Part shown: one piece after another, positions 7,913 to 15,456 of the stretch
Numbering within the stretch: position 1 is the stretch's first letter
Layout of the letters: the number at the start of each line of letters is the position of its first letter
From: Desulfocapsa sp.
GTDB lineage: Bacteria > Desulfobacterota > Desulfobulbia > Desulfobulbales > Desulfocapsaceae
NCBI GenBank assembly: GCA_030635405.1
Contig: DAOVZA010000002.1
Location: 1 to 23,688 of the forward strand
Reading direction: 5' to 3'
Length of the DNA: 23,688 nucleotides
Notes under the pieces: model-generated
What the model saw: only the letters and a program-made list of their open reading frames with translations
Told to the model about the DNA's origin: nothing
Database searches by the model: none
Made by a program: the position numbers and the translations under genes

Positions 7913-8890
7913 TTATTTCATCAACACCTTTGATGAATGAACAATAACTTTATTTCGACCTGAGTTCTTCGCTTCATATAATGCTGTATCTGATCGATTT
8001 AAAGCAGTATCAATACTCTCGTCATTTTCAACATCAACTGAAGAAACTCCCAGGCTAATAGTAATTGATACATCAGTTCCGTTTTCAATAGTAACAGGGT
8101 GAGATTCAACAGTTTTTCTCAACTTTTCAGCTGTTGCTGCTGTATTTTTTATATCCGAATTTAATAATAAAACTGCAAACTCCTCACCACCAAGTCGGGC
8201 AACAATATCACTCTCACGAGTATACTTGGTGAGTGTTGATGATAAATGCTTTAGAACCTCATCCCCTGCACTGTGACCGTAGGTGTCATTGACCATTTTG
8301 AATTTATCAATATCAAGCATAATAACACATAGATTACCGGCTTGTCTTTTGGCAATATTGATTAAATTCAGAGATATTTGTTGAAAATATCTTCGATTAA
8401 ACAAGCCGGTCAAATAATCATTATTTGCTTGTTTTTTTAATTCTTCTTCTGCTGCTTTTAAGGCTTTAGTTTGATGGCTCAGTTGCACGTGAGCATTAAT
8501 AAGCTGGCTTTGTGCTTCTTTTTGCATACTGATATCAAGGGCAAAAGATACCAGCATTCGCTCATTTTTTTCTGTTACCAGGATTTTCTCCTGAATTTGA
8601 TACCACTTATTTGCTACTTCATTGAAGTGTTCGGAAATTGATTCACTACTTTTTTTACCGGACAGCGCATGTACCTTACACCACGGACAGGGAGCCGTTT
8701 GAGCATATATTGATTCCCAGCAATTTTGTGCTTTTTCATCAGCCATAATAGATTTCATTTGGTGATTAGTAAAAATCACTTCAAAGGTCTCTAAATCTAC
8801 AATATAGATTGCAAACAATGACGAATTATTTAAGATATCAATGGTTATAAAATCAGTCAGATTCTGATTTTTTGTTTTTATAGTATTCAT
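7913..8890 (-). CDS. PAS-GGDEF diguanylate cyclase
   Basis: A 325-residue cytoplasmic protein expected to make c-di-GMP from GTP. Residues ~17-120 form a PAS-like domain holding three cysteines (Cys57, Cys68, Cys71 in 'PCPWC'), followed by a short coiled coil (~122-155) and a complete GGDEF domain from 'DYLTGLFNRRYF' (~158) onward. Catalytic elements are intact: Asp193 in 'MLDIDKFK', 'NDTYGHSAGD', and the active-site loop GGEEF at 234-238. The inhibitory RxxD site lies exactly five residues before it (RESD, 225-228), so product feedback is likely. No membrane segment is seen. It is the last gene of the Sia-like operon, 13 bases after a CheY-like gene. By position it is the counterpart of SiaD, although SiaD does not have this PAS module. 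It is the probable output of the whole cluster. Confidence 0.92.
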   Translation of the reverse strand: MNTIKTKNQNLTDFITIDILNNSSLFAIYIVDLETFEVIFTNHQMKSIMADEKAQNCWESIYAQTAPCPWCKVHALSGKKSSESISEHFNEVANKWYQIQEKILVTEKNERMLVSFALDISMQKEAQSQLINAHVQLSHQTKALKAAEEELKKQANNDYLTGLFNRRYFQQISLNLINIAKRQAGNLCVIMLDIDKFKMVNDTYGHSAGDEVLKHLSSTLTKYTRESDIVARLGGEEFAVLLLNSDIKNTAATAEKLRKTVESHPVTIENGTDVSITISLGVSSVDVENDESIDTALNRSDTALYEAKNSGRNKVIVHSSKVLMK

Positions 8891-8903
8891 ACGTATTGTT
8901 TTT

Positions 8904-9320
8904 CTAAAGCGAATCTATAGCTTCTTCAGTGACTGTCTGTTGGTAATTAGTATTTATCATGCCAATCGTTTCAACAAGTTTGTCTCCACTGAGTGGTTTC
9001 AGGATATACCCTTTGGCTCCGACTAATAGTGCTTGAGCTACAAGGTTCTCCTGCCCATGCGAGGTTACCATTATGATATCTGCGTCTTTATCCAATGAGA
9101 TAATATTTTTAACGGCTACAATACCATCAATTTTCGGCATGGTGATATCCATGGTAACCATATCTGGCTTTAATTCTTTATACTTTTTAACTGCTTCTGC
9201 AGCTGTTGTCGCCTGCCCAATAACATTATGGCCTGATTGTTGTATCTGGTGAGTTATGTGTTGTATAGCGACCGGTGAATCGTCGACAACTAAGAAATTT
9301 AACATTTTCTGTTCTTTCAT
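8904..9320 (-). CDS. CheY-like single-domain response regulator (second copy)
   Basis: A 138-residue receiver domain with no output domain. Conserved acidic pair Asp13-Asp14, phospho-acceptor Asp58 ('VTMDITMP'), Thr86 in 'MVTSHG' and Lys108 ('ILKPL') are all present. A dozen or so residues follow the last helix ('QQTVTEEAIDSL'). It is about half identical by eye to the receiver encoded just upstream (61 of 116 aligned positions), especially around the phosphorylation site, so the two arose by tandem duplication. Phosphate would come from the PAS-Hpt-HATPase kinase in the same operon. Start ATG at 9320 follows a weak GGAATATAA; another ATG five codons later is less well placed. Confidence 0.9.
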   Translation of the reverse strand: MKEQKMLNFLVVDDSPVAIQHITHQIQQSGHNVIGQATTAAEAVKKYKELKPDMVTMDITMPKIDGIVAVKNIISLDKDADIIMVTSHGQENLVAQALLVGAKGYILKPLSGDKLVETIGMINTNYQQTVTEEAIDSL

Positions 9321-9343
9321 TTATATTCCGCTATGTGATATTA

Positions 9344-9784
9344 TTATTCATCCATTAATTCTTCTTCAATCGTACTTGCCAGCTCAGGGAATATTCTCCC
9401 TATCGCCTCTCTCAATTTGTCGGGAGTAACTGGTTTCAACATATATCCTTTAGCCCCTGATTTCAGGGCTTCCATAACCATTGACTCCTGTCCGTGAGAA
9501 GTGACCATAATAATATTTGTTTCAGGATCTATCTTTTGGATATTTTTTACTGCTGTAATACCATCCATACCCGGCATGGTGATATCCATTGTGACCAGAT
9601 CAGGATTTAATGACTTGTACTGATCGATACTTTGTTGCCCATTCTCTGCTTCACCAATGATTTCATGGCCAAGGATTTTCAAATTCCTTTCAAGATTTTT
9701 TCTCATTATTAGAGAATCATCAACAATCAATATCTGCAATATTTTTGGATCTGTACCTTCTGCCAAGGCTGTTTTGTCATTCAT
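9344..9784 (-). CDS. CheY-like single-domain response regulator (first copy)
   Basis: A 146-residue receiver domain: Asp22-Asp23, phospho-acceptor Asp67 in 'VTMDITMP', Thr95, and Lys117 in 'YMLKPV'. It carries a short N-terminal extension (~14 residues) before the first strand and an acidic tail ('IEEELMDE'). The start ATG at 9784 follows AAGGAAATCTT, a good ribosome site, and lies only 9 bases after the kinase stop. Sitting directly behind the CheA-like kinase, it is the most probable first phosphate acceptor. The tandem paralogue downstream could be a second output or a phosphate sink, as in chemotaxis systems with two CheY proteins. Confidence 0.92.
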   Translation of the reverse strand: MNDKTALAEGTDPKILQILIVDDSLIMRKNLERNLKILGHEIIGEAENGQQSIDQYKSLNPDLVTMDITMPGMDGITAVKNIQKIDPETNIIMVTSHGQESMVMEALKSGAKGYMLKPVTPDKLREAIGRIFPELASTIEEELMDE

Positions 9785-9793
9785 AAGATTTCC

Positions 9794-11950
9794 TTAAAAT
9801 CGACCAACTAATATCTGCATTTCACCGAATTCTGTATCCACTATCACATGTGCAATTTTCTCACTGGTATCATTTGAGCATAATTCATCAAAGTCCGTCA
9901 TAACAGGAGATGTGATTTCCAATATCGTTTTATCGTATGGGTTAAACAACGCATTGCCGACTATGATATTCAGCACTTCCATAGACACACTTTCCCTGTA
10001 AATTGGCAATTCTTCCTCGGCAATATCTTCTCCATTATTAAACTCTTCCAGTATTTTATCCAGTAAAAAGGTGTCATAACTCATACTGACAGACACCTCA
10101 ACTAAACCGCTGATATGGATATAGGATGTGAATTCTTTTAAAACAATATTATCTATATATGTATACGAAAAACTTGCTTTTTTATTTAGATTTATATTCA
10201 TATCACTTTGTAAATAGGTGGTTATCCTGTTTACTATGGGTGATAAAATATACTCGATGGTAATGTTGTCTTGTGCATTCGAGGCAATATTAATCAGGTT
10301 GCCATAGATTGCAATCGGGAGCTTTAGGCTGACAGTTGTCCCTTTACCTTCGTGACTTTCTACTTCAATGTTTCCAGATAATTTCTCAATTTCCTCTTTG
10401 ACAGCAGACATTCCAATGCCACGTCCAGATAACTCATTAATGTCGTCATTGGTTGATAAGCCTTCATGAAAAATAAGCCCCAGTACTTCTTGTCTTGTTA
10501 ACGTGGAGAGTTTGTCATACCCGATGATGTCGGCGGTTAAAGCTTTTTCTTTAAGAGCTTCAATGTTAATACCAATTCCATCATCTGCTATGATGATTTT
10601 GATATATTCTGAATAATCTTCAACATGACACGAGATTATGCCGAGCTGATTTTTACCGGCTGCCAACCGTGTATCGATGTCTTCAATACCGTGATCAATC
10701 GCATTTCTAAAAACATGAACTAATGATTTAAAAAATGGCTTGAAATGTAATGGCATTAATATGTCAACACCACCACTCACTTTAAAGGCGTAAATACTTT
10801 TATCCAGATTTTCAGCTAAATCCAGACAAAGTTTTGGGTAGCTTGAAAGGGCCTTATGGATAGTCACTCCTTTAGCCTTGCTTATCTCGCTTAAGATATT
10901 CTTATACGTCGTTATGTGCTGGTTATCAGAGTGCAGTAGGTGGGTGATTTTTTCTTCAATATTAAACATAAACGTATCATCAACAGTGAGTTTATGTTGT
11001 TTGTCAAAAAAATCTCTACCAAGTATTGTTTTTATAATATTTAAATCTTTTTCTATCCATGCATGGAAATCAGATTGTTCGAGGATTTGAAGAAGTTCTG
11101 TATTGCTATGCTCTTTGCTGCTCTTTAATCTTGATAATGTTGTTTCGAGAACGTGTAAGTATTTGACACTGCCCTGCATGCGAAGTTGCGCAAAGCTGCC
11201 TTTAAAAGTGTGTATGTCACGGTATATCTCACTTAAATTGGTGGAGAAGGTAAGGTTTTTATTTATAAAAGAGAGTTTCTTGTCCGCATATGTCAAAAAA
11301 TCATCTTTCAGTTCATAAAATTGACTTGGCTCACGAACAATCGCAACGATCATTTTTAGTATTTCTTGCTCTTTCAGGATCTTACGTTCCAGAATTCTTT
11401 CTTTGGTTATATTGGTGAGGACGAGCATAAAATTTTGATCGGTTAAAACCTTATAATCAATTTTTATTGCTCGCCGGTTGAGCAGAAGTTCTTTGGGCAG
11501 TAGAGAAAGCATAACCCCTTTGATCATCTCGCTTTCTTCATTGCGAACATTTTCAAGGGTATCTCTAAAAAATAGATTTTTATCTGCATCACCAGGAAAT
11601 AAGATGTCGGCAATATTCTTTCCACTCAGCCCATCCCCTAGTAATTTTACACACTCTTCTGAATACTCATCGTCGATGATATAATCCGTGCCAAAAGATA
11701 AGAATCCCTGATCAGCATTATCTAACAACGACTTAACTTTTTGGCCTTTATAATTGAGTTCTTCTTGTTGTTTGTCACTAATTCGTATTATCTTAGTTAA
11801 CTGTTTATAGGTTCTTTTATATCCTTTAAGGAGTTTTTTTAGTTTTTTTCCACTGATTTCGTAGACGTCATTGTTCGCAGAATTGTTTTTTCTTTCTGTG
11901 GCCAAAAGAGTCTCAAACTCCTTAATAAACTGCTCTTCTCTCGTAAGCAT
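9794..11950 (-). CDS. CheA-like histidine kinase with PAS, Hpt, HATPase and C-terminal CheX/CheC-like domain
   Basis: A 718-residue soluble kinase with an unusual order. Residues ~35-75 look coiled coil; ~75-190 form a PAS-like domain; ~215-310 an Hpt domain with phospho-His247 in 'HTFKGS'. The CheA-type ATPase follows at ~370-546: N-box 'HVFRNAIDHG' with Asn416, 'DDGIGI', and 'GRGIGMSAVKEE'. The CheW-like P5 domain of true CheA is missing. Instead residues ~555-718 resemble the CheX/CheC phosphatase fold, with Ser654-x3-Glu658-x2-Asn661 followed by 'VGNA' and a Pro about 20 residues later, close to the (D/S)x3Ex2N...P catalytic consensus. The enzyme may thus both phosphorylate the two CheY-like proteins and dephosphorylate them. 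ATG at 11950 follows AGGAAG, 12 bases after the SiaC-like stop. Kinase call is firm; the CheX assignment is from motif and pattern only. Confidence 0.85.
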   Translation of the reverse strand: MLTREEQFIKEFETLLATERKNNSANNDVYEISGKKLKKLLKGYKRTYKQLTKIIRISDKQQEELNYKGQKVKSLLDNADQGFLSFGTDYIIDDEYSEECVKLLGDGLSGKNIADILFPGDADKNLFFRDTLENVRNEESEMIKGVMLSLLPKELLLNRRAIKIDYKVLTDQNFMLVLTNITKERILERKILKEQEILKMIVAIVREPSQFYELKDDFLTYADKKLSFINKNLTFSTNLSEIYRDIHTFKGSFAQLRMQGSVKYLHVLETTLSRLKSSKEHSNTELLQILEQSDFHAWIEKDLNIIKTILGRDFFDKQHKLTVDDTFMFNIEEKITHLLHSDNQHITTYKNILSEISKAKGVTIHKALSSYPKLCLDLAENLDKSIYAFKVSGGVDILMPLHFKPFFKSLVHVFRNAIDHGIEDIDTRLAAGKNQLGIISCHVEDYSEYIKIIIADDGIGINIEALKEKALTADIIGYDKLSTLTRQEVLGLIFHEGLSTNDDINELSGRGIGMSAVKEEIEKLSGNIEVESHEGKGTTVSLKLPIAIYGNLINIASNAQDNITIEYILSPIVNRITTYLQSDMNINLNKKASFSYTYIDNIVLKEFTSYIHISGLVEVSVSMSYDTFLLDKILEEFNNGEDIAEEELPIYRESVSMEVLNIIVGNALFNPYDKTILEITSPVMTDFDELCSNDTSEKIAHVIVDTEFGEMQILVGRF

Positions 11951-11962
11951 TGGAATGGCTTC

Positions 11963-12346
11963 CTAAGACTTTTCAACAAGATTGAATGTGAGTGCTTCTA
12001 GGTCCTCGGCAAATTCTTCACCGTACTCCAGTGCAGCATCATTATCTGCATCATAAATCCAGTTTACAACAATATTTTTACCATCATCACTGGCGTCTTC
12101 CAAGGTGTCAAAAATATCCATTAACACCTTTGAACTACTGGAATTAAAATAAATCAGTTCGATATTTAACACCATTTTCTGGTCATCCAACTCATCGATA
12201 CAATCATCTACCCATTTGTAAACTCGCTCATAGAACTGAGATGTGTTTTCTGGATACGATTCTCCTACAAGAGAGAGTGTGTAATTGCTGGCATCAAACA
12301 TAATTTCAGGAGATGATTTACTTGCTATAATTTCTAGATTATCCAT
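11963..12346 (-). CDS. SiaC-like phosphoprotein (DUF1987)
   Basis: A 127-residue acidic protein of the DUF1987/SiaC family, whose fold is related to STAS anti-anti-sigma factors. Recognisable parts are 'GESYPENTSQFY' (~28-39), the phosphorylation segment 'YFNSSSSKVLMDIFD' (66-80) and 'VNWIYDADND'. In Pseudomonas aeruginosa SiaC, a Thr in the equivalent 'N-T-S-S' stretch is phosphorylated by SiaB and restored by SiaA, and the unphosphorylated form activates the diguanylate cyclase SiaD. Here the equivalent residue is probably Ser69, in a run of four serines (69-72). The gene lies between the SiaB-like kinase and the CheA-like kinase. Start ATG at 12346 follows AGAAGAGAGAAT. Confidence 0.88.
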   Translation of the reverse strand: MDNLEIIASKSSPEIMFDASNYTLSLVGESYPENTSQFYERVYKWVDDCIDELDDQKMVLNIELIYFNSSSSKVLMDIFDTLEDASDDGKNIVVNWIYDADNDAALEYGEEFAEDLEALTFNLVEKS

Positions 12347-12424
12347 ATTCTCTCTTCTATTTTCTTGTTGTTTCTCAATGGAAGTGGTGAGTTTAAAGGC
12401 TTACTTTTACCCTATTCATTATTG

Positions 12425-12961
12425 TTAAATACTAATTTTAATGGTGAAAAACGAATATTTTTCATCGATCTTTTGAAAGTTAAATTCCAGTGGCTCACAT
12501 GATTTTCTGGCCATTTCGATGAAGCCGATTCCGGCACCTTTTGAGTCTCCTTCCTTTCCTGCTCTTCGACGTTCTTTATAATAAATCTTCAGTTCTTGTT
12601 TGTCCATCGCAGCAAGTTTAGTTAAATATTCACCTAGCTTGCTTTGTTTTGAACTCTCTATTCGATTGCCACCGCTGACAAAAAACAATCCGTCTTTTTT
12701 CCCGACAACAACAATACCAAAACTCATGGAACTATCTGACGGATCTTTCTCGACAGAATAATTTATTACATTCTCCACCTGTTCAACAAAAATCGAAAAG
12801 ACCTTTAATGCTGCTTTCTTGTCACCATCAGTACCTTCACCTATTTTTGCCCGGATAGCACCGCCAATGCTTTCAATGATTTCATGACTCATTGGCCCGC
12901 TAAAACTGAAAATTATACCATCCCTTTCCAGATCCTGTTTGTGGTTATACAAGCTATTCAA
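12425..12961 (-). CDS. SiaB-like small protein kinase (GHKL type)
   Basis: A 178-residue protein matching the SiaB/DUF6272 family: a small GHKL ATPase like an anti-sigma-factor Ser/Thr kinase. The N-box region is 'EQVENVINYSVE' (~60-71), and the nucleotide-lid glycines appear in 'KGAGIGFIEMAR' (141-152). 'FSFSGPMSHEII' near the N-terminus is typical of the family. The expected role is phosphorylation of the SiaC-like protein encoded next. The best start is TTG at 12961, since no ATG or GTG occurs in frame before Met24 and AGAGAG lies upstream; this start is less certain than others. A 78-base gap separates it from the SiaC-like gene and 47 bases from the SiaA-like gene. Confidence 0.82.
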   Translation of the reverse strand: MNSLYNHKQDLERDGIIFSFSGPMSHEIIESIGGAIRAKIGEGTDGDKKAALKVFSIFVEQVENVINYSVEKDPSDSSMSFGIVVVGKKDGLFFVSGGNRIESSKQSKLGEYLTKLAAMDKQELKIYYKERRRAGKEGDSKGAGIGFIEMARKSCEPLEFNFQKIDEKYSFFTIKISI

Positions 12962-13008
12962 AATAATAATCTCTCTGGTTATTGATTGACATCTTCACTC
13001 ATAAACAT

Positions 13009-14676
13009 TTAAAGTTTAAATCCAATTACGGTAACATCATCCCTACGATGATCATCGCCTTGATAAGTCGTTAGGGTTTCCTGAATGATTCTTTGCTGAC
13101 TTTCCATCGTTTGATTTTGGATAGAAAGGAGTAATCTTTTAAATCTCTTGTTTCCATAGGGAAACCCTTTCTCTCCACCTGTCTGATCGGTAATACCGTC
13201 AGAATAAAGGTAAAAAGATTCGAGTTTTCCAAGATGAATTTCATGATTTGTATATTCGTAATCATATTTTGAACGCTTATAGCCAATACTCTGTTTGTTT
13301 GATTTGATAATATTTATTTCATCATCTTTAATATATACCAAGTCCATTTTTGCTCCGGCAAAACGCAGAAATGTTTCGTCTCTGTGGATAAAACAAAGCC
13401 CCATATCAAGCCCATCATCCGACAAAGAATGTTGACCTTCCTGATTGAGTTGTTGTTTGATTGCTATATTAAGTTCCCCTAATATTTTTGCTGGATTATC
13501 GAATAAATCATTGGCCAGATTCTTAACGAGACTGCCAGCCAGCATGGTCATAAATCCTCCCGGGACACTGTGCCCTGTGCAATCTACAACGCCAAACAAT
13601 ATCCCCTTACTCGTTTCTTCATAAATATACAGGTCACCTCCTACCTGATCCCGAGGTTCCCAAATGACAAAAGATTCATGAATGCGCTCTTTAATGGTAG
13701 TAGAATCTGTTAAAAATGAACGTTGTATGGTTGAGGCATATTCAATGGAATCCTGTACTTCCTTGTTAATTTCTGAAAGCTCCTGAGTTCTGATAGCCAC
13801 TTTCTTCTCAAGATCGCTATTAAGTTCACTAATTTCTGCATGAAGCGCTGCACTTACGGAAATATTTTTATTAAGTGATCTCGCCATTTGACCAAATTCG
13901 TCACGACTATTGAGAGGGATTTCCTGAGGGCTTTCCTTTTTTCCCTGTAAAAACAAAAAGAAATCATCCAATCCTGTTTTTAAACGTTTCAGAGGTCTGT
14001 TTACAAAAATAACTAAAAGAATGGTACTCACAGCCAAGATGGTAATTAAGAACCCGATAGCAATATACAATTTAGTAATATTGGCCTGTAATAATTGATT
14101 ATTAAGGGCTGTGTTAAAGCTATTAATCTCATCCTTGGTCTGTTCTTTTAATTCATTAATATAATTAACAATTAACGATTCATCATAATAGAGCGTTAGT
14201 TCTCCAAGATCCTGCGCTTGATCATGTTCATTATCTTGGATATACTTTTTCAATTTTGTAAAATCAGCAAAACGCTCTGGTAGCTTTTCCCCAAAAACTA
14301 TCTTGTTATCTTCTTTAAAGGCCAATAAAAATAATCCGTTCATGGCAATGTCCCACACTTTAATTGCTTGAACACCATCCCGTTTCATATCAAACAGTAA
14401 GCTGTCTTTTAGGCCGTCAACATCAAAATTTAGTAAAAACAGGGATGAGTTTTTACTTATCATGTTGGTTGTATCCTGCATTTGCTCTTGATTGTTCTTC
14501 AAACTGGTTTCGAGTCGGGAGTCCAGAGCTTTCATGGCTGAATTGAGGTTATATTCTCGGATTTCTGCGATTAGAGCCTTGTCATTCTGGAAGAACAGAT
14601 AACCAGACACAGTAAAAATGCTAAAAATAACGGTGCCTAAGCCAAGTAATATTTTAAAGATGATGCTTTTGGTCAT
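13009..14676 (-). CDS. SiaA-like membrane PP2C (SpoIIE-type) serine phosphatase with HAMP
   Basis: A 555-residue inner-membrane phosphatase. Transmembrane helix 1 is at ~7-29 and helix 2 at ~203-225, enclosing a ~170-residue periplasmic sensor domain. HAMP follows at ~226-280, then a coiled coil ~280-320, then the SpoIIE/PP2C catalytic domain ~315-555. Metal-binding aspartates are in 'GGDLY' (Asp348), 'VVDCTGH' (Asp365) and 'LYSDGITD' (Asp494, Asp498). This is the domain order of SiaA, which dephosphorylates SiaC in response to an outside signal. The start codon abuts the stop of the upstream binding-protein gene with no spacer, so translation is coupled to it. That suggests the periplasmic binding protein and the phosphatase work together as sensor and transducer. 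Confidence 0.9.
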   Translation of the reverse strand: MTKSIIFKILLGLGTVIFSIFTVSGYLFFQNDKALIAEIREYNLNSAMKALDSRLETSLKNNQEQMQDTTNMISKNSSLFLLNFDVDGLKDSLLFDMKRDGVQAIKVWDIAMNGLFLLAFKEDNKIVFGEKLPERFADFTKLKKYIQDNEHDQAQDLGELTLYYDESLIVNYINELKEQTKDEINSFNTALNNQLLQANITKLYIAIGFLITILAVSTILLVIFVNRPLKRLKTGLDDFFLFLQGKKESPQEIPLNSRDEFGQMARSLNKNISVSAALHAEISELNSDLEKKVAIRTQELSEINKEVQDSIEYASTIQRSFLTDSTTIKERIHESFVIWEPRDQVGGDLYIYEETSKGILFGVVDCTGHSVPGGFMTMLAGSLVKNLANDLFDNPAKILGELNIAIKQQLNQEGQHSLSDDGLDMGLCFIHRDETFLRFAGAKMDLVYIKDDEINIIKSNKQSIGYKRSKYDYEYTNHEIHLGKLESFYLYSDGITDQTGGEKGFPYGNKRFKRLLLSIQNQTMESQQRIIQETLTTYQGDDHRRDDVTVIGFKL

Positions 14677-15444
14677 TTATTGCCTGTAGTTGTTTAAAAT
14701 CTGATCGTAAGTGCCATCGGATCGTATTTCATCCAGAGTCGTTTGCCATAATGAGATAACCTCATCTGGTGTGTTTATATTGAATGCAATATTCAGCGTG
14801 CTCTTAAAGAGTGGTGCCATCTGAGTCATCACTATCTTTGTTTCTAAATGTAGTTTTTTGATCAAATAATGGCCGGAAATATACCCATTACTGTAGAGTT
14901 GGGCCTCACCCCTTAGCACTCTTTGGACATTTTCCTCTCCGCTTTTACCAATTTCTACCTGTAAATTCTGAAACCCTTCTTTTCGAAGAAACTGCTCGCT
15001 TATAACATTCTTTGTCACAGCAATTGCCTTTGCAGCCTTTGCATCATTTAACGTACGGTAAATTTTGGTGTCATCCTTTCTTTTATACATGACAAATTCC
15101 AATGGTACCAATGGCCCGACCCATTTAAAAAGTGCTTCTCTTTCTTCACTTCGTGCCGTTGAAAAAAGAGCAAAATCATCTTTTTTCAAGGTCATATTGT
15201 AGGCTCTGTTCCAGGGAAATATCTTTATTTCTTTTTCATTACCAATCCTTTTTTGGATTTCTTTTACAATATCGATGCAAATTCCGGTCAATTCTTCACC
15301 GGATTTCATCTGCCAGGGGGACAATTCTTCTGTGATTGGTTGAATTTGTCCGGCATGAATAACAGAGGGATGAACAGAAAAAAAGGAAAAAACGATGCAC
15401 AGTATAAGCAGGAAGAACCTTATTGATAAACGATGATATTTCAC
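14677..15444 (-). CDS. Orphan periplasmic solute-binding protein, family 3 (second copy)
   Basis: A 255-residue protein with a strong Sec signal (hydrophobic ~9-24, likely cleavage after the Ala in 'VIHAG', ~31) and the family-3 (PF00497) binding fold: 'GICIDIVKEI', 'FPWNRAYNM', 'REALFKWVGP', 'LWQTTLDEI..DGTYDQIL'. Such proteins bind amino acids or similar small molecules; this 'R-x-x-x-F-K-W-V-G-P' subgroup often occurs without permeases. No ABC permease or ATPase of the amino-acid type is nearby. The start is GTG (15442-15444) with a very strong ribosome site AGGGGAGG. The gene lies 12 bases after its paralogue and directly against the SiaA-like gene. Likely job: ligand sensing for the phosphatase rather than transport (inference). 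Confidence 0.85.
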   Translation of the reverse strand: MKYHRLSIRFFLLILCIVFSFFSVHPSVIHAGQIQPITEELSPWQMKSGEELTGICIDIVKEIQKRIGNEKEIKIFPWNRAYNMTLKKDDFALFSTARSEEREALFKWVGPLVPLEFVMYKRKDDTKIYRTLNDAKAAKAIAVTKNVISEQFLRKEGFQNLQVEIGKSGEENVQRVLRGEAQLYSNGYISGHYLIKKLHLETKIVMTQMAPLFKSTLNIAFNINTPDEVISLWQTTLDEIRSDGTYDQILNNYRQ

Positions 15445-15456
15445 GAAATCCCTCCC

